In this document: piece after piece, positions 23,555 through 34,294 of the stretch
Position numbering within the stretch: position 1 is the first letter of the stretch
Layout of the letters: each line of letters begins with the position of its first letter
Source: Cristatella mucedo
Lineage: Eukaryota > Bryozoa > Phylactolaemata > Cristatellidae
Reading direction: 5' to 3'
Length of the DNA stretch: 64,000 bases
NCBI GenBank assembly: GCA_009760855.2
Contig: WPIO01000051.1
Span: forward strand, 180,001 to 244,000
The notes under the pieces: generated by a model
Database searches by the model: none
The model's input: the letters and a program-made list of their open reading frames with translations, nothing else
Told to the model about the DNA's origin: nothing
Translations under genes and position numbers: made by a program

Positions 23555-23995
23555 GCACATCTCAGCGGCTCGGCTGGTCTGCCGTCAGCAGTGTACTTCG
23601 CATCATTTCTGTCTGAGCTTCACGAGCCCTCTGTCAAGCATGGAATTGACTTCAGGATCTTTTCGTTGGCGAGCAGGTCGCTTCCCTCCCGCACACCAGC
23701 CGACCTGTCCGACCTTCTTGCTCCACCGCTGGGCTCACGCACCGATTGCTGCTCGGTATCCAGTCGTCTCGCCGCCATTCCTCGGACGAAATTGTAATCT
23801 TTCGGCGATCGTACCTCCAGTTGCTTGCACCAAAAGACTGTAGCTCGCCTCCCACATCTGTACCCACCTGCACTGACTTTACATTGCTGAAGTGTCAGAT
23901 AAAGCTTTTCCTGTGCCCCAGTGAACGTATCTTCTTTGTTCTTGTGCACTTTAGAAGCTTGATTGGGCATGATTTCGTCCCTGCCACTAACCAGG
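23555..23995 (+). pseudogene. L2-like LINE reverse-transcriptase C-terminal fragment
   Basis: Reads FRIFSLASRSLPSRTPADLS, DLLAPP and IPRTKL with a frameshift, then SFGDRTSSCLHQKTVARLP. This is the usual order (thumb remnant, then the 'FGDR...LWNSLP' end) of L2-like LINEs. In copy 2 the same element is cut at 63826 by a (CT)n tract. Confidence 0.65.
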
Positions 23996-24199
23996 GCTCC
24001 TACTAACAAGTGCTGCTGAGAGAGTCTTCTTGCGTGCTTTCCCTCACTTGTCTAAGCAAGCATGAAACTTTACTTTATAGATTAAAATTAATTTCATTTG
24101 AGCATGATCAAAAGTGAGAAAGTACCGAAAACGAGGAGAGCAACGGATCAATAGAAAAAGGGGGAGCAAAGCGTATTGGAATAGGTTAGCAACAATTGC

Positions 24200-24395
24200 A
24201 GGCACCATCTCTAACTATATCTGCATGCTGACCGTGTGCATGTCACCTCTAACCTTGGCACACTTGTTGCCATTGAGCATGTCACCACTAACCATTCGAT
24301 CGTGCTTCCTTCGCAGCGAATGTAAAGTACCTAGAAAAAGATTGAATTATATGAGGAAGTTATGCAAATGTATTATTAATATTATTATTAGTGTA
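24200..24395 (+). mobile_element. LINE 3' UTR/tail (L2-like)
   Basis: GCATGCTGACCGTGTGCATG and TCACC repeats, CATTCGATCGTGCTTCCTTC and a degraded terminal AAAGATTGAATTATATGAGG, followed by (ATT)n. No coding part. Confidence 0.75.
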
Positions 24396-25445
24396 TATAC
24401 ACGGAGAGCTTTCTGTGAGTTCTTGCGTTTGCTCGGAATTCGCGACGGCGTGCAATAATTAGAGCAATTACTCTTCAACACGCTTCTTGCTTGTTTAGCA
24501 TGTGATCAATAATTCCGCGTGCGAAACAAACTCTTCGAAATATCCAATACTCCACACGCACTACCAATATCTATGGATGTCGACAGAATGTGATTGCTGT
24601 TGCCACGACAACAATAGGTAAAGCTAGTTTAACATTGGCGATTGATTGTACAACGAGCGGCATGAAAGGGAGCTCGAAGAACTCTTGTCGCCAAAACATC
24701 TCTATCCTCCGCGGCATCCGGCCAGGCCCTCACTAGTTTGCTCAGATTTGATTTCATTTGGGCGTGAGCTGCCATGCGGTACAGTTACGTTCACATATAG
24801 ACACACTATTCGCTCAGCTACGTTGCCCATGTAATTACAGATGTAAAATGATCACTTAGTTTGACGCCGAATAAAGTGTGACGTCGATATTGCTTTATAA
24901 ATTGGATCTCTTCCGCGCCAAAGATTGGGCAGTTAGGTGGGCTCGAGACAGCACACTCTGGGCTACCGCGTCCACGTCGGCATACCTGACAGCCAATTGG
25001 CTTTTGCGATTCTTGGTCACGTGGCAACCTGAGTGGCCCGGCGGCGTACTCGGCAAAGATCATCAGTTATCCACTAGCGAGCGACGCTATCTAAAATTGA
25101 AACTCTGACTGTAATGGAGAGCAGCAAGGAAACAGCGAGGAAGCAGTCAGGGGAAAATCGTGAGTAGCGAAACCGATCCACACACCCAACGGGGCGCTCG
25201 AGTCGGCGCCATTACTGTACCGATAAATTGTACTAGCTAGTGGCGCTCATAGCAAACGAAGGCTGCCGATGCAAGGCAAGATCTTCACCCTTATTAATTG
25301 ATGTGGCGCCGAGCTAGAGGTCTGGAGCTCGAGGTATAGGAGGTGTAGGCTAGTGAAGGAAAAGATGTATGCTCTACATTTTACTGAAGCTGACTCGAAA
25401 GACTCTGTCTCTGACAACAAGAACCTTCAGGTGGCTTAGTGTAGT
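24396..25445. other. Unassigned stretch
   Basis: No recognisable gene or repeat. Short ORFs at 24646-24834 and 24818-25108 overlap on opposite strands and carry no known motif. Confidence 0.5.
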
Positions 25446-25449
25446 CTTC

Positions 25450-25517
25450 CCTATATATATAATATACTATATATATATAATATATAATATAATATATATA
25501 TATAATATATATATATA

Positions 25518-25556
<39 letters not shown>
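25450..25556 (+). repeat. (TA)n microsatellite cluster
   Basis: About 105 bp of TA runs with occasional A insertions. 25557-26055 beyond it shows nothing recognisable. Confidence 0.95.
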
Positions 25557-25557
<1 letters not shown>

Positions 25558-26059
25558 GCTGCCGCCAGACTTTTTCTTGCCACTGGATGTTCTCTCGATG
25601 AAATTCCCTGCGGGGAGAGGGTTCGCGTTAGCGCTGTCCGTAAATGTTCAAAAAGAATCCGAGCTCTAGTTGCAAAGACACCAGCATCCACTGGTATGCC
25701 GAGCAAAATAGACACGCTGACGCAAGCATGAGTATTCAGGGTCGTTCATCGTGCAACTCCGAGTTTCTTAAGCGATACGGTACGTCGAGAGAACTCGGTG
25801 TCTGGTCGTCTTGCTGATCTGTCTGCGATACCTCGCAGGGGTCCCGCGCCTACCGCTGGTTCAGCAGGCTTCCTGTAAGTGCTAAAAACGAGTTACCATT
25901 ACTAGTATCGGTGGCACTCGCTAGTCAGGGCTCTTTGAGCCGTTGAAGGATGGATTTTAAATTCACCTGCTGGTACATTATGCCTAGCTATGATATTGAT
26001 ATATCTTGATTAGAGACCTCAGCAATCTGCATATCTGTCTTCGCCCAAGGTGCATGTTC

Positions 26060-26200
26060 TTCAAGACCTGGGTCGTGAAGAGCAAGCACCTGCGCGTTAG
26101 GCGATCCTTTATTGCCCCCTGCTAGTGATGGCAGTGGCCAATAGGCCTCTTTTGCTGCCACACGAACGAGGCTGCTGAATCGGCGCCGATCTTTTGAGTC
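26060..26200 (+). mobile_element. SINE-C fragment
   Basis: GGTCGTGAAGAGCAAGCACC and then GCGATCCTTTATTGCCCC match the SINE-C body hairpin. The end ACGAGGCTGCTGAATCGGC matches the SINE-C tail. The 5' head is degraded. Confidence 0.5.
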
Positions 26201-26388
26201 AGGCTTCCTTTGCCTTCATGCAAAATTTCATTTGTCACCATCGTGTGCTCAAGCCAAGCGTTCATTTAGTTGACAGTTAACAGGAGCGTGCGTTCTGTTG
26301 CCACGACATAGACACGCCCCGCCCAGCGGCTCCTGCAACGATGCAGTGAAACGTGCAGGAAGCCTCTGGTCGGTACTATCTCGTTCTG

Positions 26389-26412
26389 CTGCGTCACGTG
26401 CTGCGTCACGTG
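26389..26412 (+). repeat. Two tandem 12-mers CTGCGTCACGTG
   Basis: Two perfect adjacent copies, each holding an E-box CACGTG overlapped by a CRE-like CGTCACG. A third partial copy (CAGCGTCTCG) follows. No gene start can be tied to it. Confidence 0.7.
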
Positions 26413-26554
26413 CAGCGTCTCGTAAGCCAGCACTCGTTCGTTCATTCATTCTTCTCCATAACGTGCACGAGAGCTCCGCCAAGCAATTGAAAAAATATAT
26501 TCATGGAAATTCTTATTCATTCGTGCATAGCACCCTTAGAGAGCGAAATATCTG

Positions 26555-26645
26555 ACCAGGCGTTTATTGAACGCCCCAGGTGCTCGAACCCACGACACAG
26601 TTGGTTGAAGGCGATCGCTCGAGGCTATCAATCATCGGTCTGAGT
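26555..26645 (-). mobile_element. tRNA-like SINE remnant
   Basis: On the minus strand, TAGCCTCGAGCGATCGCC is followed by a B-box-like GTGGGTTCGAGCACC. It cannot form a complete tRNA and is probably a SINE head. 26646-27005 shows nothing recognisable. Confidence 0.4.
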
Positions 26646-27009
26646 CAACCTTTTTCATGTTTGACCTATGATCTTTCCTTTCCTTGAGAATAACGAAGTC
26701 TCTCTTCACAGAACTTCGTTCGTATTCAGCGCCCTTCGTCAAACGAGGCTTGGCGCAGTGTATGTTTAGCTTCGCTTGAGCACACGTGCTTGCATCTACA
26801 TTTGCATGAATCAGTGCATTTACCTGTGCGTCTATGTGCGTATCTACCTGTGCATCTACCTATACATCTACTTGCGTGCGTACGCGACTTACGCAGCGGC
26901 ACCAGCAGCACTGGTTTGTGCCTGCATGCGCTTCGGGCACGCTGCGCGGCTGCCGTTGCCCGCCCTAGTGGAGTAACGTTGTTTGTCTCTCATTCACTCG
27001 AGAGCTTGC

Positions 27010-27115
27010 CTAGAATTCAATCACGTTTCCCTTTGCAGCAAATGTAAACCACCTAGAAAGAGATTGAGTTCTCTGAGGGCGCTTTATCAAGTGCATCATT
27101 ATTATTATTATTGAA
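27010..27115 (+). mobile_element. LINE 3' tail (L2-like)
   Basis: CAATCACGTTTCCCTTTGC, then GAGATTGAGTTCTCTGAG and GGCGCTTTATCAAGTGCA with (ATT)n. A well-preserved terminus with no coding part. 27116-27900 shows nothing recognisable. Confidence 0.8.
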
Positions 27116-27920
27116 GCGAAGCTACCTAAGAGTGGGGCTACGCCCTCAGGTGGACGGCCGGCACGTTACTATAGACCACCACTTAGAAGTCAAGGTTCTG
27201 CCCTCACCTTAACGGCTTTAGACCCTCACGAATTGTGTGATCGCGCTCGTGCCTTAAGGGCTAAGGACAGGCAGCCTGGCATATGAAGCAGGCTGTTTCT
27301 TCAAACTCGGGTTGCTGTGCTACACTGCTTGCTTTAAAATGTGAAGCAAGCTTGAGAGATCACTTTGATTAAAGAACACTAAACCGGTAGCTGGTACTTA
27401 AAGGCAAAGCAACTCTACTAGGTTTTATTTTAGCGCGAAGATACGTTAAAACGTTACAAGTCGAATGCTAACGAGTTGCCGCTAACTGACCTGCGAAGCG
27501 CCTTAGCTGCCGCGCCATCTGCCGGCAAATATGCTGCGAAAAGAAGTACGCCAAAATTTATCACTTGGGGTTTGCTTCTGCTTGTGTCGGTTTTTTGAAT
27601 ATTTACTTTCGTAGTTTGTGGTTACGTAATTATTGTAATCTTCCGAACGTTAGTAATTACTTGCTTACATGTTCAGACCAAGAGTTCAGTTGAAAAACTA
27701 GCTCGCACCTGAGTGTGTTCGACGGACACACATAGATTTCAGCAATGCCCTGTTTTCGGTACTTCCGGGTCCGCGGCTTTTATCCAGCCGCCTGCAATTT
27801 GTCCCAAGCTCGGCCACTCGTCTGGTCTGTCGTCGTCTGAGGCAGCTGCCGCCGCTTCTCCGCTCGCGTCTTTCGGAGCTTCGCTTGCTCCCTATCGAGC
27901 GCAGAGTTAGCTTCCAAGAC

Positions 27921-28330
<410 letters not shown>

Positions 28331-28349
28331 TTCACTAGGACCTGCTACT

Positions 28350-28515
28350 AGTAGGTGAGCCATGATGGCACCCCGCTAGGTGTGGGCGGGTGCTTTTCAC
28401 TGCCAAGGAGGTGGGTTCGAATCCTGCGTTGGCGATCGCATGTTTTAGTTGCAAGCGGGGTGATCGCCGTAAAGGCTGTTCTGTCGCTTCAAAAAAGAAG
28501 CTATATAATCAGCCA
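28350..28515 (+). mobile_element. SINE-B (tRNA-derived)
   Basis: Head TAGGTGAGCCATGATGGCAC, B-box GTGGGTTCGAATCCTGC, body GCGATCGC...GTGATCGCCGTAAAGGCT and an end in CTGTCGCTTC. A second copy is at 46256-46435. 28516-28790 shows nothing recognisable. Confidence 0.7.
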
Positions 28516-28794
28516 GTATAACTTTAAATCCCTGTGTCTACTTATGTGCTTTTTCATCACGGTCCAAGTGTCATACCTTGCTCATAACAAAATCTTGGCT
28601 AAAACTTCTTGTGCAATGAGTTGCAAAGCGCCTGTATAATAATTTTTTTATTCTCGTAGGTTGCCATTCAAACAGCCTACTTTTGTTACGTTATCGTTAA
28701 TAGTGCTAAGAACGGTCGTCCTTTCTGGCTTATCTTCCAGGCTACCTGTAGTGCCGTACCAGGGCCCATCCTTGACATATGACGGTATGCATAT

Positions 28795-28880
28795 AAAATG
28801 CTACCTTTGCAGCAATTGTAAAGCGCCTAGAACGACGTTGAGTTCTTTGAGGGCGCTTTATCAAATGTATTGTTAGTGGT
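28795..28880 (+). mobile_element. LINE 3' tail (L2-like)
   Basis: AATTGTAAAGCGCCTAGAAC, GTTGAGTTCTTTGAGGGCGC and TTTATCAAATGTATT. Only the terminus is present. 28881-29155 shows nothing recognisable. Confidence 0.75.
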
Positions 28881-29159
28881 AACGTGAAATATATTCATAT
28901 ATGCATATAGCGTATGTTATCAGCATATGCCTGCCCGAGCTGAGCTCTTTCAAGGAGCCCACTCGCAGCGCGTACTCTGGTTAAATAAACATCTAGAGGA
29001 CAGCAGTCTCTGCCACAAAGATCTGCTTCCTTCCATTTGGAGGCGGCTGTGGAACACTAGGTCTGCAGGACTCGCTAAAGCTGGTGTTCGAACTGTACGC
29101 ATTAGGTCGTTGGTTCGAGTCATGCAAAGGACTATTGTGTGTTGAATAATTATAATTGG

Positions 29160-29300
29160 GGCGAAAGCAGCTAAGACTTTTCGCCCAGCGGTTAAGGTGC
29201 TCGCTCCGACCAAGGTCTGGCCGAGGTCGTGGGCTCGAGCCCCATGGCATATGTGTAGTCGTGCATAGAGACTGAGTTCTCTTATGGCGCCATACAAGTA
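29160..29300 (+). mobile_element. SINE-A (tRNA-derived head, LINE-like tail)
   Basis: Head CGCCCAGCGGTTAAGGTGC, B-box GTCGTGGGCTCGAGCCCC and the tail AGAGACTGAGTTCTCTTATG-GCGCCATACAAG. Followed by (TA)n and (ATTT)n to about 29400. Confidence 0.75.
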
Positions 29301-29400
29301 AATTATATATATATATATTATAATTATATTATTTATTTATTTATTTATTTATTTTTATTATATTATTATATTATAATAATTATTATATATATATATATAT
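29300..29400 (+). repeat. (TA)n/(TTTA)n microsatellite
   Basis: A/T-only runs directly after the SINE-A tail. Confidence 0.9.
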
Positions 29401-29509
29401 TCATTCATACACAGATTCTTACGAGTAACTGAAGCTATAGAGTCAGTCGTTCATTAGTGTCTCGCAGCAGGCCACTGGCAGCTTTGCGGACTTTACCGCC
29501 AATCATTTG

Positions 29510-29600
29510 GTAATGCTTTCTGTACCGCATCTGTAAAGTGCCTAGAAAGAGATTCAGTTCTCTGAGGGCGCTATAAAAATGGATTATTATTATTACAGCT
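29510..29600 (+). mobile_element. LINE 3' tail (L2-like)
   Basis: TAAAGTGCCTAGAAAGAGAT, TCAGTTCTCTGAGGGCGCT and ATAAAAATGGATTATTATT. Only the terminus remains. 29601-30008 shows nothing recognisable. Confidence 0.75.
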
Positions 29601-30008
29601 TCAAACGCACCTTTTCTGTACGACGGATATTGCCGGATGCTCCCCACAGCCCTTCGCTTTCGCCCATGCTATTTGTCCTCGGTGTCCTTTTTGTTGAAAT
29701 CCTGCTGCTACAACTGACTATTTCTTAAGAACGCTTTCCTTTCGGCATACGTGCAGGCAGCACCTCGAAAGACTTTGGTCCTTTTGGGCGCCGTAGAAAT
29801 GAAACAGCTGGTTTTGGTTTCACTCGCAGATGTGTTTACTTGACGTCTCGTCGTAGATTCAACGCAGTACACGTGTACCTGTAGGTTTGCAAATAAGCAG
29901 CTTAATGCACATGCTGGCACAACGGCACGACACCGAAGCAATGCAATTGTAACTCGCTTCCTCGCAAATGGTTTCTTAAGTCAGACGGGGATCGGCGCCA
30001 CATGTCCT

Positions 30009-30050
30009 CATGTGCACGCCGCTGGGTGTTAGCCCAGCGGCGTGCACATG
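30009..30050 (+). repeat. Perfect 18-bp inverted repeat (hairpin)
   Basis: CATGTGCACGCCGCTGGG (30009-30026) and its exact complement (30033-30050) flank a 6-nt loop, TGTTAG. The stem is GC-rich. No T tract or coding context explains it. Confidence 0.9.
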
Positions 30051-30292
30051 TGGACACGGCTTTTTCTTTTTACCACGATGGCTAAATAATGAAATCACTG
30101 CTCGTTCAGGTCTGAACCGCATTTTGCGAAACTGAATAAAATCAGTGGCGCAACTACGTATAACCACGTGCACAGTATCTATCGTCAGAGGGCTAGACCA
30201 CTGCGAAACTGACATAGGCCATTATTTCCCTTCCAGGAGGCGCCTCGAGGAAATTTTTTTTTTTTTTACTTAATTTATGTTGCATTTTATGT

Positions 30293-30328
30293 CCGCATAG
30301 CTGCGAGCGAACGCGTGCAGCTATGCGG
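30293..30328 (+). repeat. Perfect 12-bp inverted repeat
   Basis: CCGCATAGCTGC and GCAGCTATGCGG flank a 12-nt loop that contains ACGCGT. A poly-T run lies about 30 bp upstream. A short (CTA)n run is at 30428-30445. Confidence 0.85.
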
Positions 30329-30584
30329 GGGGAAAGGCTATTCATCTGGTTGATTGTCTTTTATCTGCAGACGTGTCGGATAAAAGAGTCCCCTAGACAT
30401 TAGGCAGACATTCCTCGGAACGCGCCTACTACTACTACTACTACTCGTGATTGTCCTATTCTTTACACGGACAGTGTGTGACACATAGGGTCGAGTCTGG
30501 ACAATCATTATTTGCCTTTGGCCGGGTCAAACGGGCATTGTTTTAAATGCGAATTGCTAACTTCAAACTATGGTCAGTGTGCTT

Positions 30585-30765
30585 GGGTCTCAGCCCAGAA
30601 GCCTCAGCTCGCTTTTCTCTCTCCGGGTGCTCTCTTGCGTTTGAGTCTTGCAGTGGGCGATTCTTTATCGCCCACTGCAAGCAATACTGGCAATAACCAT
30701 TAAGGCTCTTCTCCCGCTAAATAAATGAGAGTTTTTAAATCAGCTAAGCTTTTATTTTTCGCATT
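30585..30765 (+). mobile_element. SINE-C with a perfect body hairpin
   Basis: B-box-like TTGCGTTTGAGTCTTGC is followed by a perfect 15-bp stem (30647-30661 with 30667-30681, CTTGCAGTGGGCGAT and its complement, loop TCTTT), then ACCATTAAGGCTCTTCTCCC and the tail GAGAGTTTTTAAATCAGCTA. Confidence 0.65.
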
Positions 30766-31846
30766 TGTATAGATCTTTCGGAATTTCTGAAACTCTGTGA
30801 ATTTGCTGCCGGTTCCGGAAAAGGAAACCGATTGACTCCACAGAGCGCCAAGTGGCGCAACTTTTTTTGCACTGGCGTGAAGCCCTTCTAGAGGCTTCTC
30901 TCAAGCAGACGTTGAGCCGCAGCCAATGCTTACAAATCATCTCGCCATCGTCTCGGCGAACCGGCGGTAGAAAAGGGGCGTTGTAATAGCTGCGTTTACA
31001 CGACGGACTTTCCCGCCGATTTCGGAACGCCGCTGAAGCTTTCATACGCCAAGCAGCTATTATAGAGAGGTCCCCTAAATTCCGACAACTGCTGCGCGAC
31101 GTGCACGTCAGTGTAGTCTCACCACCTCAGAGCCTCGTTCAGCTTAGAGTTCCCTCGCTGACCGGCTCTAAATTCTGACCCCCGCTGACCCCCGCCGACT
31201 CGCATTGGCTCGCACCGAGGAGCTTCGTTGCAGACAGACGCGCCCTAGGCGTCCATTTGGCTACTGTAACTTTTGCAGAGCGCTCGTGCCTTCTAAAATC
31301 CGGTGCAAATCTGGTGGCCTTCGATCATACATACCAGGACAAATACGGCGACTGTCCTGCTGGCACCGGTAAGTGCACCTGTCACTGTGACAAGATGCCT
31401 TTCCGATGATCTGCATGCACAATGGTTTGCGCTACTAGAAGCATGCCAATTACATCAGCAAACGTAGAGCTGCCAAAATTCGTCAACGTCAACATTCTAC
31501 GATGACCGTCCGTCGCAGGTCACTGGTTTAATGTAATTAAATGTGTCTTCGCCCTTAATTCTAGAACGCCGCGAAGACTAAGCAGATGCTGTGCCAGAGA
31601 GATTTCTATCGAGTTCACTCACTTGCCTGAGTATGCTACTCGCTTTGGTCCGATTGTACTTCTGGAGAGGCCCAGTTTAGCCATCGCATGTCGTGCTTAG
31701 TGCCATAAGATTTCAATAGGCTGATCTGCGAAGCGCCTCTCAGCTCAAACGGCAGCTTCAGCGAGCACCGTATGCTTCTTGCCTGCTACTGTATTCCTGC
31801 CATGTGCCGCTTGCGGCCACGGCAAGTTTCACACGGCGGGCAATAG
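30766..31846. other. Unassigned stretch
   Basis: No recognisable gene or repeat beyond a short CTGACCCCCG duplication near 31180-31195. The 30752-31045 minus-strand ORF has no known motif. Confidence 0.5.
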
Positions 31847-32520
31847 CTTAATAATAATAATAATAATAAAATAAAGCACTTGATAAAGCGCCCTCAGAGA
31901 ACTTAGTCTCTTTCTAGGCGCTTTACACTTGCTTCAAAGTGAAATGCAATTGAATGGTAAGTAAAATCATGCTTGAAAAACAAGCAAAATGAATAACATG
32001 GTTAGGAGTGTCATGCACAGGGTCAGCATGCAAATCTGGTTAGTGGCAGCATGCACAGTGTCAGCACGCATTAGCACATCAAGGACGATTCACAGGGACC
32101 CATTAAATGCCGTCCTAAACAGGTGTGTCTTTAAGTTCCTTTTAAATGTGGTCAGGTCATGGGATGTTCTGACGCAGGTCGGGAGGGAGTTCCAGGCTTT
32201 GGGAGCATACGAACTAAATGCACGGTCTCCAAAGGATTTAAGCTTTGTACGAGGTATTTCTGGACTGTTGAATTCCGAGAAGCGGGTGTTACGATGCTTG
32301 GCCTGATGGGGTAGTATATCTGAGAGATAGGCTGGAGCCATAGAATGAAGGGACCTAAAAGTTAGCGACAAAACCTTGAAGTCAATCCGTTGCTTGACTG
32401 GTAGCCAGTGCAGGTCGGCGAGAAGTGGAGTAATGTGGCAACTGCGACGCTCACGACTGACAAGCCTAGCTGCAGAGTTTTGCACCAGCTGCAATCGCCG
32501 GATCGCTCTGGCTGGCACCG
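31847..32520 (-). pseudogene. L2-like LINE 3' part, left arm of an inverted pair
   Basis: The best-preserved LINE ORF in the window (32090-32518, 142 codons open). It has AIRRLQLVQNSAARLV, HWLPVKQRIDFKVLSL, AYLSDILPHQAKHR, FGDRAFSSYAPKAWNSLP and LKTHLF, then the 3' UTR and tail ending in (TTA)n near 31850. It is 5'-truncated, so it lacks the catalytic palm. It lies head to head with the copy at 32625-33385. Confidence 0.85.
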
Positions 32521-32624
32521 CACCAAAGCTTTGGGACCGAGCCCTCGAGCTAGCGCCAACAGCGAGCCCACATTTTTGCTTCAGCGAGACATTAGGCAGA
32601 CATTTCTAATTTGCTAAAATATTG

Positions 32625-33385
32625 CTAAAACTTGGGCTTGTTTAGATAAGGATACCACGTCTAAGTTAGTCCAAACATTTGTGACATCCCGTCCTGACTT
32701 CTGTAACTCACTGCTTGCTGGCTTACCGGCATGTGCAATCAGGCGATTACAGCTGGTGCAAAACTCTGCAGCTAGGCTTGTCTGTCGTGAGCCTCGCAGT
32801 TGCCATATCACGCCACTTCTCGCCGACCTGCACTGGCTACCAGTCAAGCAAGGCATCGACTTCAAGGTTTTAATGCTCACTTTTAGGTGACTTCATTCTT
32901 TTGCTCCAACCTATCTCTCAGATCTACTCCCCCACCAGGCCAAGCTTCGTACCACCTGCTTTTCGGAATCCAACAGTCTAGAAATACCTCGTACTAACCT
33001 CAAATCCTTTGGAGACCATGAATTTAATTCGTATGCTTCCAAACCCTGAACTCACTTCCGACTTGCGTCACAACATCCCCTGACTTGACCACATTTGAAA
33101 AGAACTTTTAAACACACCTGTTTAGGACAGCATTTGGTGGGTCCATTTGATTCGTCCTTGATGTGCTTATGCGTGCTGACACTGTGCATGCTGCCATTAA
33201 CTACATTTGCATGCTACCCTGTGCATGTCACCCCTAACCATGTTATTCATGTTGTTTATCAAGCATGATATTACTCACCATTCAATCGCGTTTCCCTTTG
33301 CAGCAAATGCAAAGCGCCTAGAAAGAGATTGAGTTCTCTGAGAGGGTTTTATCAAGTGCATTATTATCATTATTATTATTATTAT
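32625..33385 (+). pseudogene. L2-like LINE 3' part, right arm of an inverted pair
   Basis: Same family in opposite orientation: DFCNSLLAGLPACAI, LQLVQNSAARLVCR, HWLPVKQGIDFKVLML, then broken frames, the 3' UTR and GAGATTGAGTTCTCTGAG with (ATT)n. About 640 bp are complementary to 31870-32510, with about 215 bp between the arms. Confidence 0.85.
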
Positions 33386-33678
33386 ATTCAGCGAGATTCA
33401 AAGCAGGCACTAGCTAGCTTGGCCCCAACAGTCTGCCTCGCGATCGAGGTGCCCATGCACCAAAGGGCGTCGTTGGTGTGTGGGTCGCCGTGATGATGTT
33501 ACCGTAGGCGAAGTCATTCTCGCAGTCCCGGGGCAGTGCGTCACCCTCGCGGCAGCCGTCCGCGTAGCAGTGTGAACTTTCGTAAGTAGATTGCAGAGAT
33601 CGTCCGCGGATTCATAGGCATTATGGCATGGTGATCTAAGAATGCTGCGTACTCGACGGCGACGTCGTCGAGGAAAGC

Positions 33679-34254
33679 TTGCTGCGCCGGGCGCAAGCTT
33701 CTTCCATCCACCGCCATCGCCGCCACAGCGGCCGTTGCTCGGCCAGCTCGCGGGGTCGTCGTCGTCGCAGCAGGCGTCTCGCGTTGGAGCTTTGCTTGGA
33801 GTGCGCGTCGAGTCCCGCATTTGAAGCCGTAGAGCCGGCCCGTGAGGCTGAAGGGCGGCATGGAGGAGCTGTGGCGACGGACGTGGCTAGCGCGCGTGCG
33901 CCGCCTCGGAAAAGAAGTCAGAAGAAAGGGACTCGTGAGAGCAAGACGACGGTCGGATACTTCGCGAAGCGAAGCGAAAAGAACAAGGCGGCGTCGGCCA
34001 AGCGCCGCAGCCGAGATGAAAAGCGGCAGCGCACGAGTCGGGAGTATGTGCGGCACGAGAAGGCGGCGAAGAATAAGAGCACGGCACTGAGAGCCGAGCA
34101 CGCGGCCTTGCCGAGCGAGTACGGCAGGCTATTCGCAGGCGGAAGTGCGGCAGGCGGAAGTATTGCAGGCGGAAGCTCGACTGCCAGGCCTCCGCCTCCT
34201 GCTCAGGCGAGCGCCGGCGAGGCGCAGGCGCAGGCGTCATGTCGCCACGCTTGA
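33679..34254 (+). CDS. Hypothetical basic protein with bZIP-like region
   Basis: Open for 191 codons in GC-rich DNA and followed at 34288 by AATAAA. Residues 75-135 are highly basic. N102 to R110 (NKAASAKRR) fits the N-x7-R signature of bZIP basic regions and resembles the ATF4/5 type. Tyr123, Ala130, Leu137, Leu144 and Leu151 fall at seven-residue spacing. Against a working bZIP: the leucine register is three residues off the usual distance from the Arg, and Pro145 would break the helix. The C-terminus is Ala/Gly/Ser/Pro-rich. The antisense strand is also open over 33541-34101, as often happens in GC-rich DNA. If real, it would be a nuclear DNA-binding protein, or a decayed copy of one. The true start is uncertain. 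33386-33678 shows nothing recognisable. Confidence 0.35.
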   Translation: MLRRAQASSIHRHRRHSGRCSASSRGRRRRSRRLALELCLECASSPAFEAVEPAREAEGRHGGAVATDVASARAPPRKRSQKKGTRESKTTVGYFAKRSEKNKAASAKRRSRDEKRQRTSREYVRHEKAAKNKSTALRAEHAALPSEYGRLFAGGSAAGGSIAGGSSTARPPPPAQASAGEAQAQASCRHA

Positions 34255-34287
34255 GATGCTGTCGGGTGATTCGAGTCCGAATGGAGA

Positions 34288-34294
34288 TAATAAA
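34288..34294 (+). promoter_or_regulatory. Possible polyadenylation signal for the bZIP-like ORF
   Basis: AATAAA lies about 35 bp after the stop codon at 34252-34254. One hexamer is weak evidence. Confidence 0.3.
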
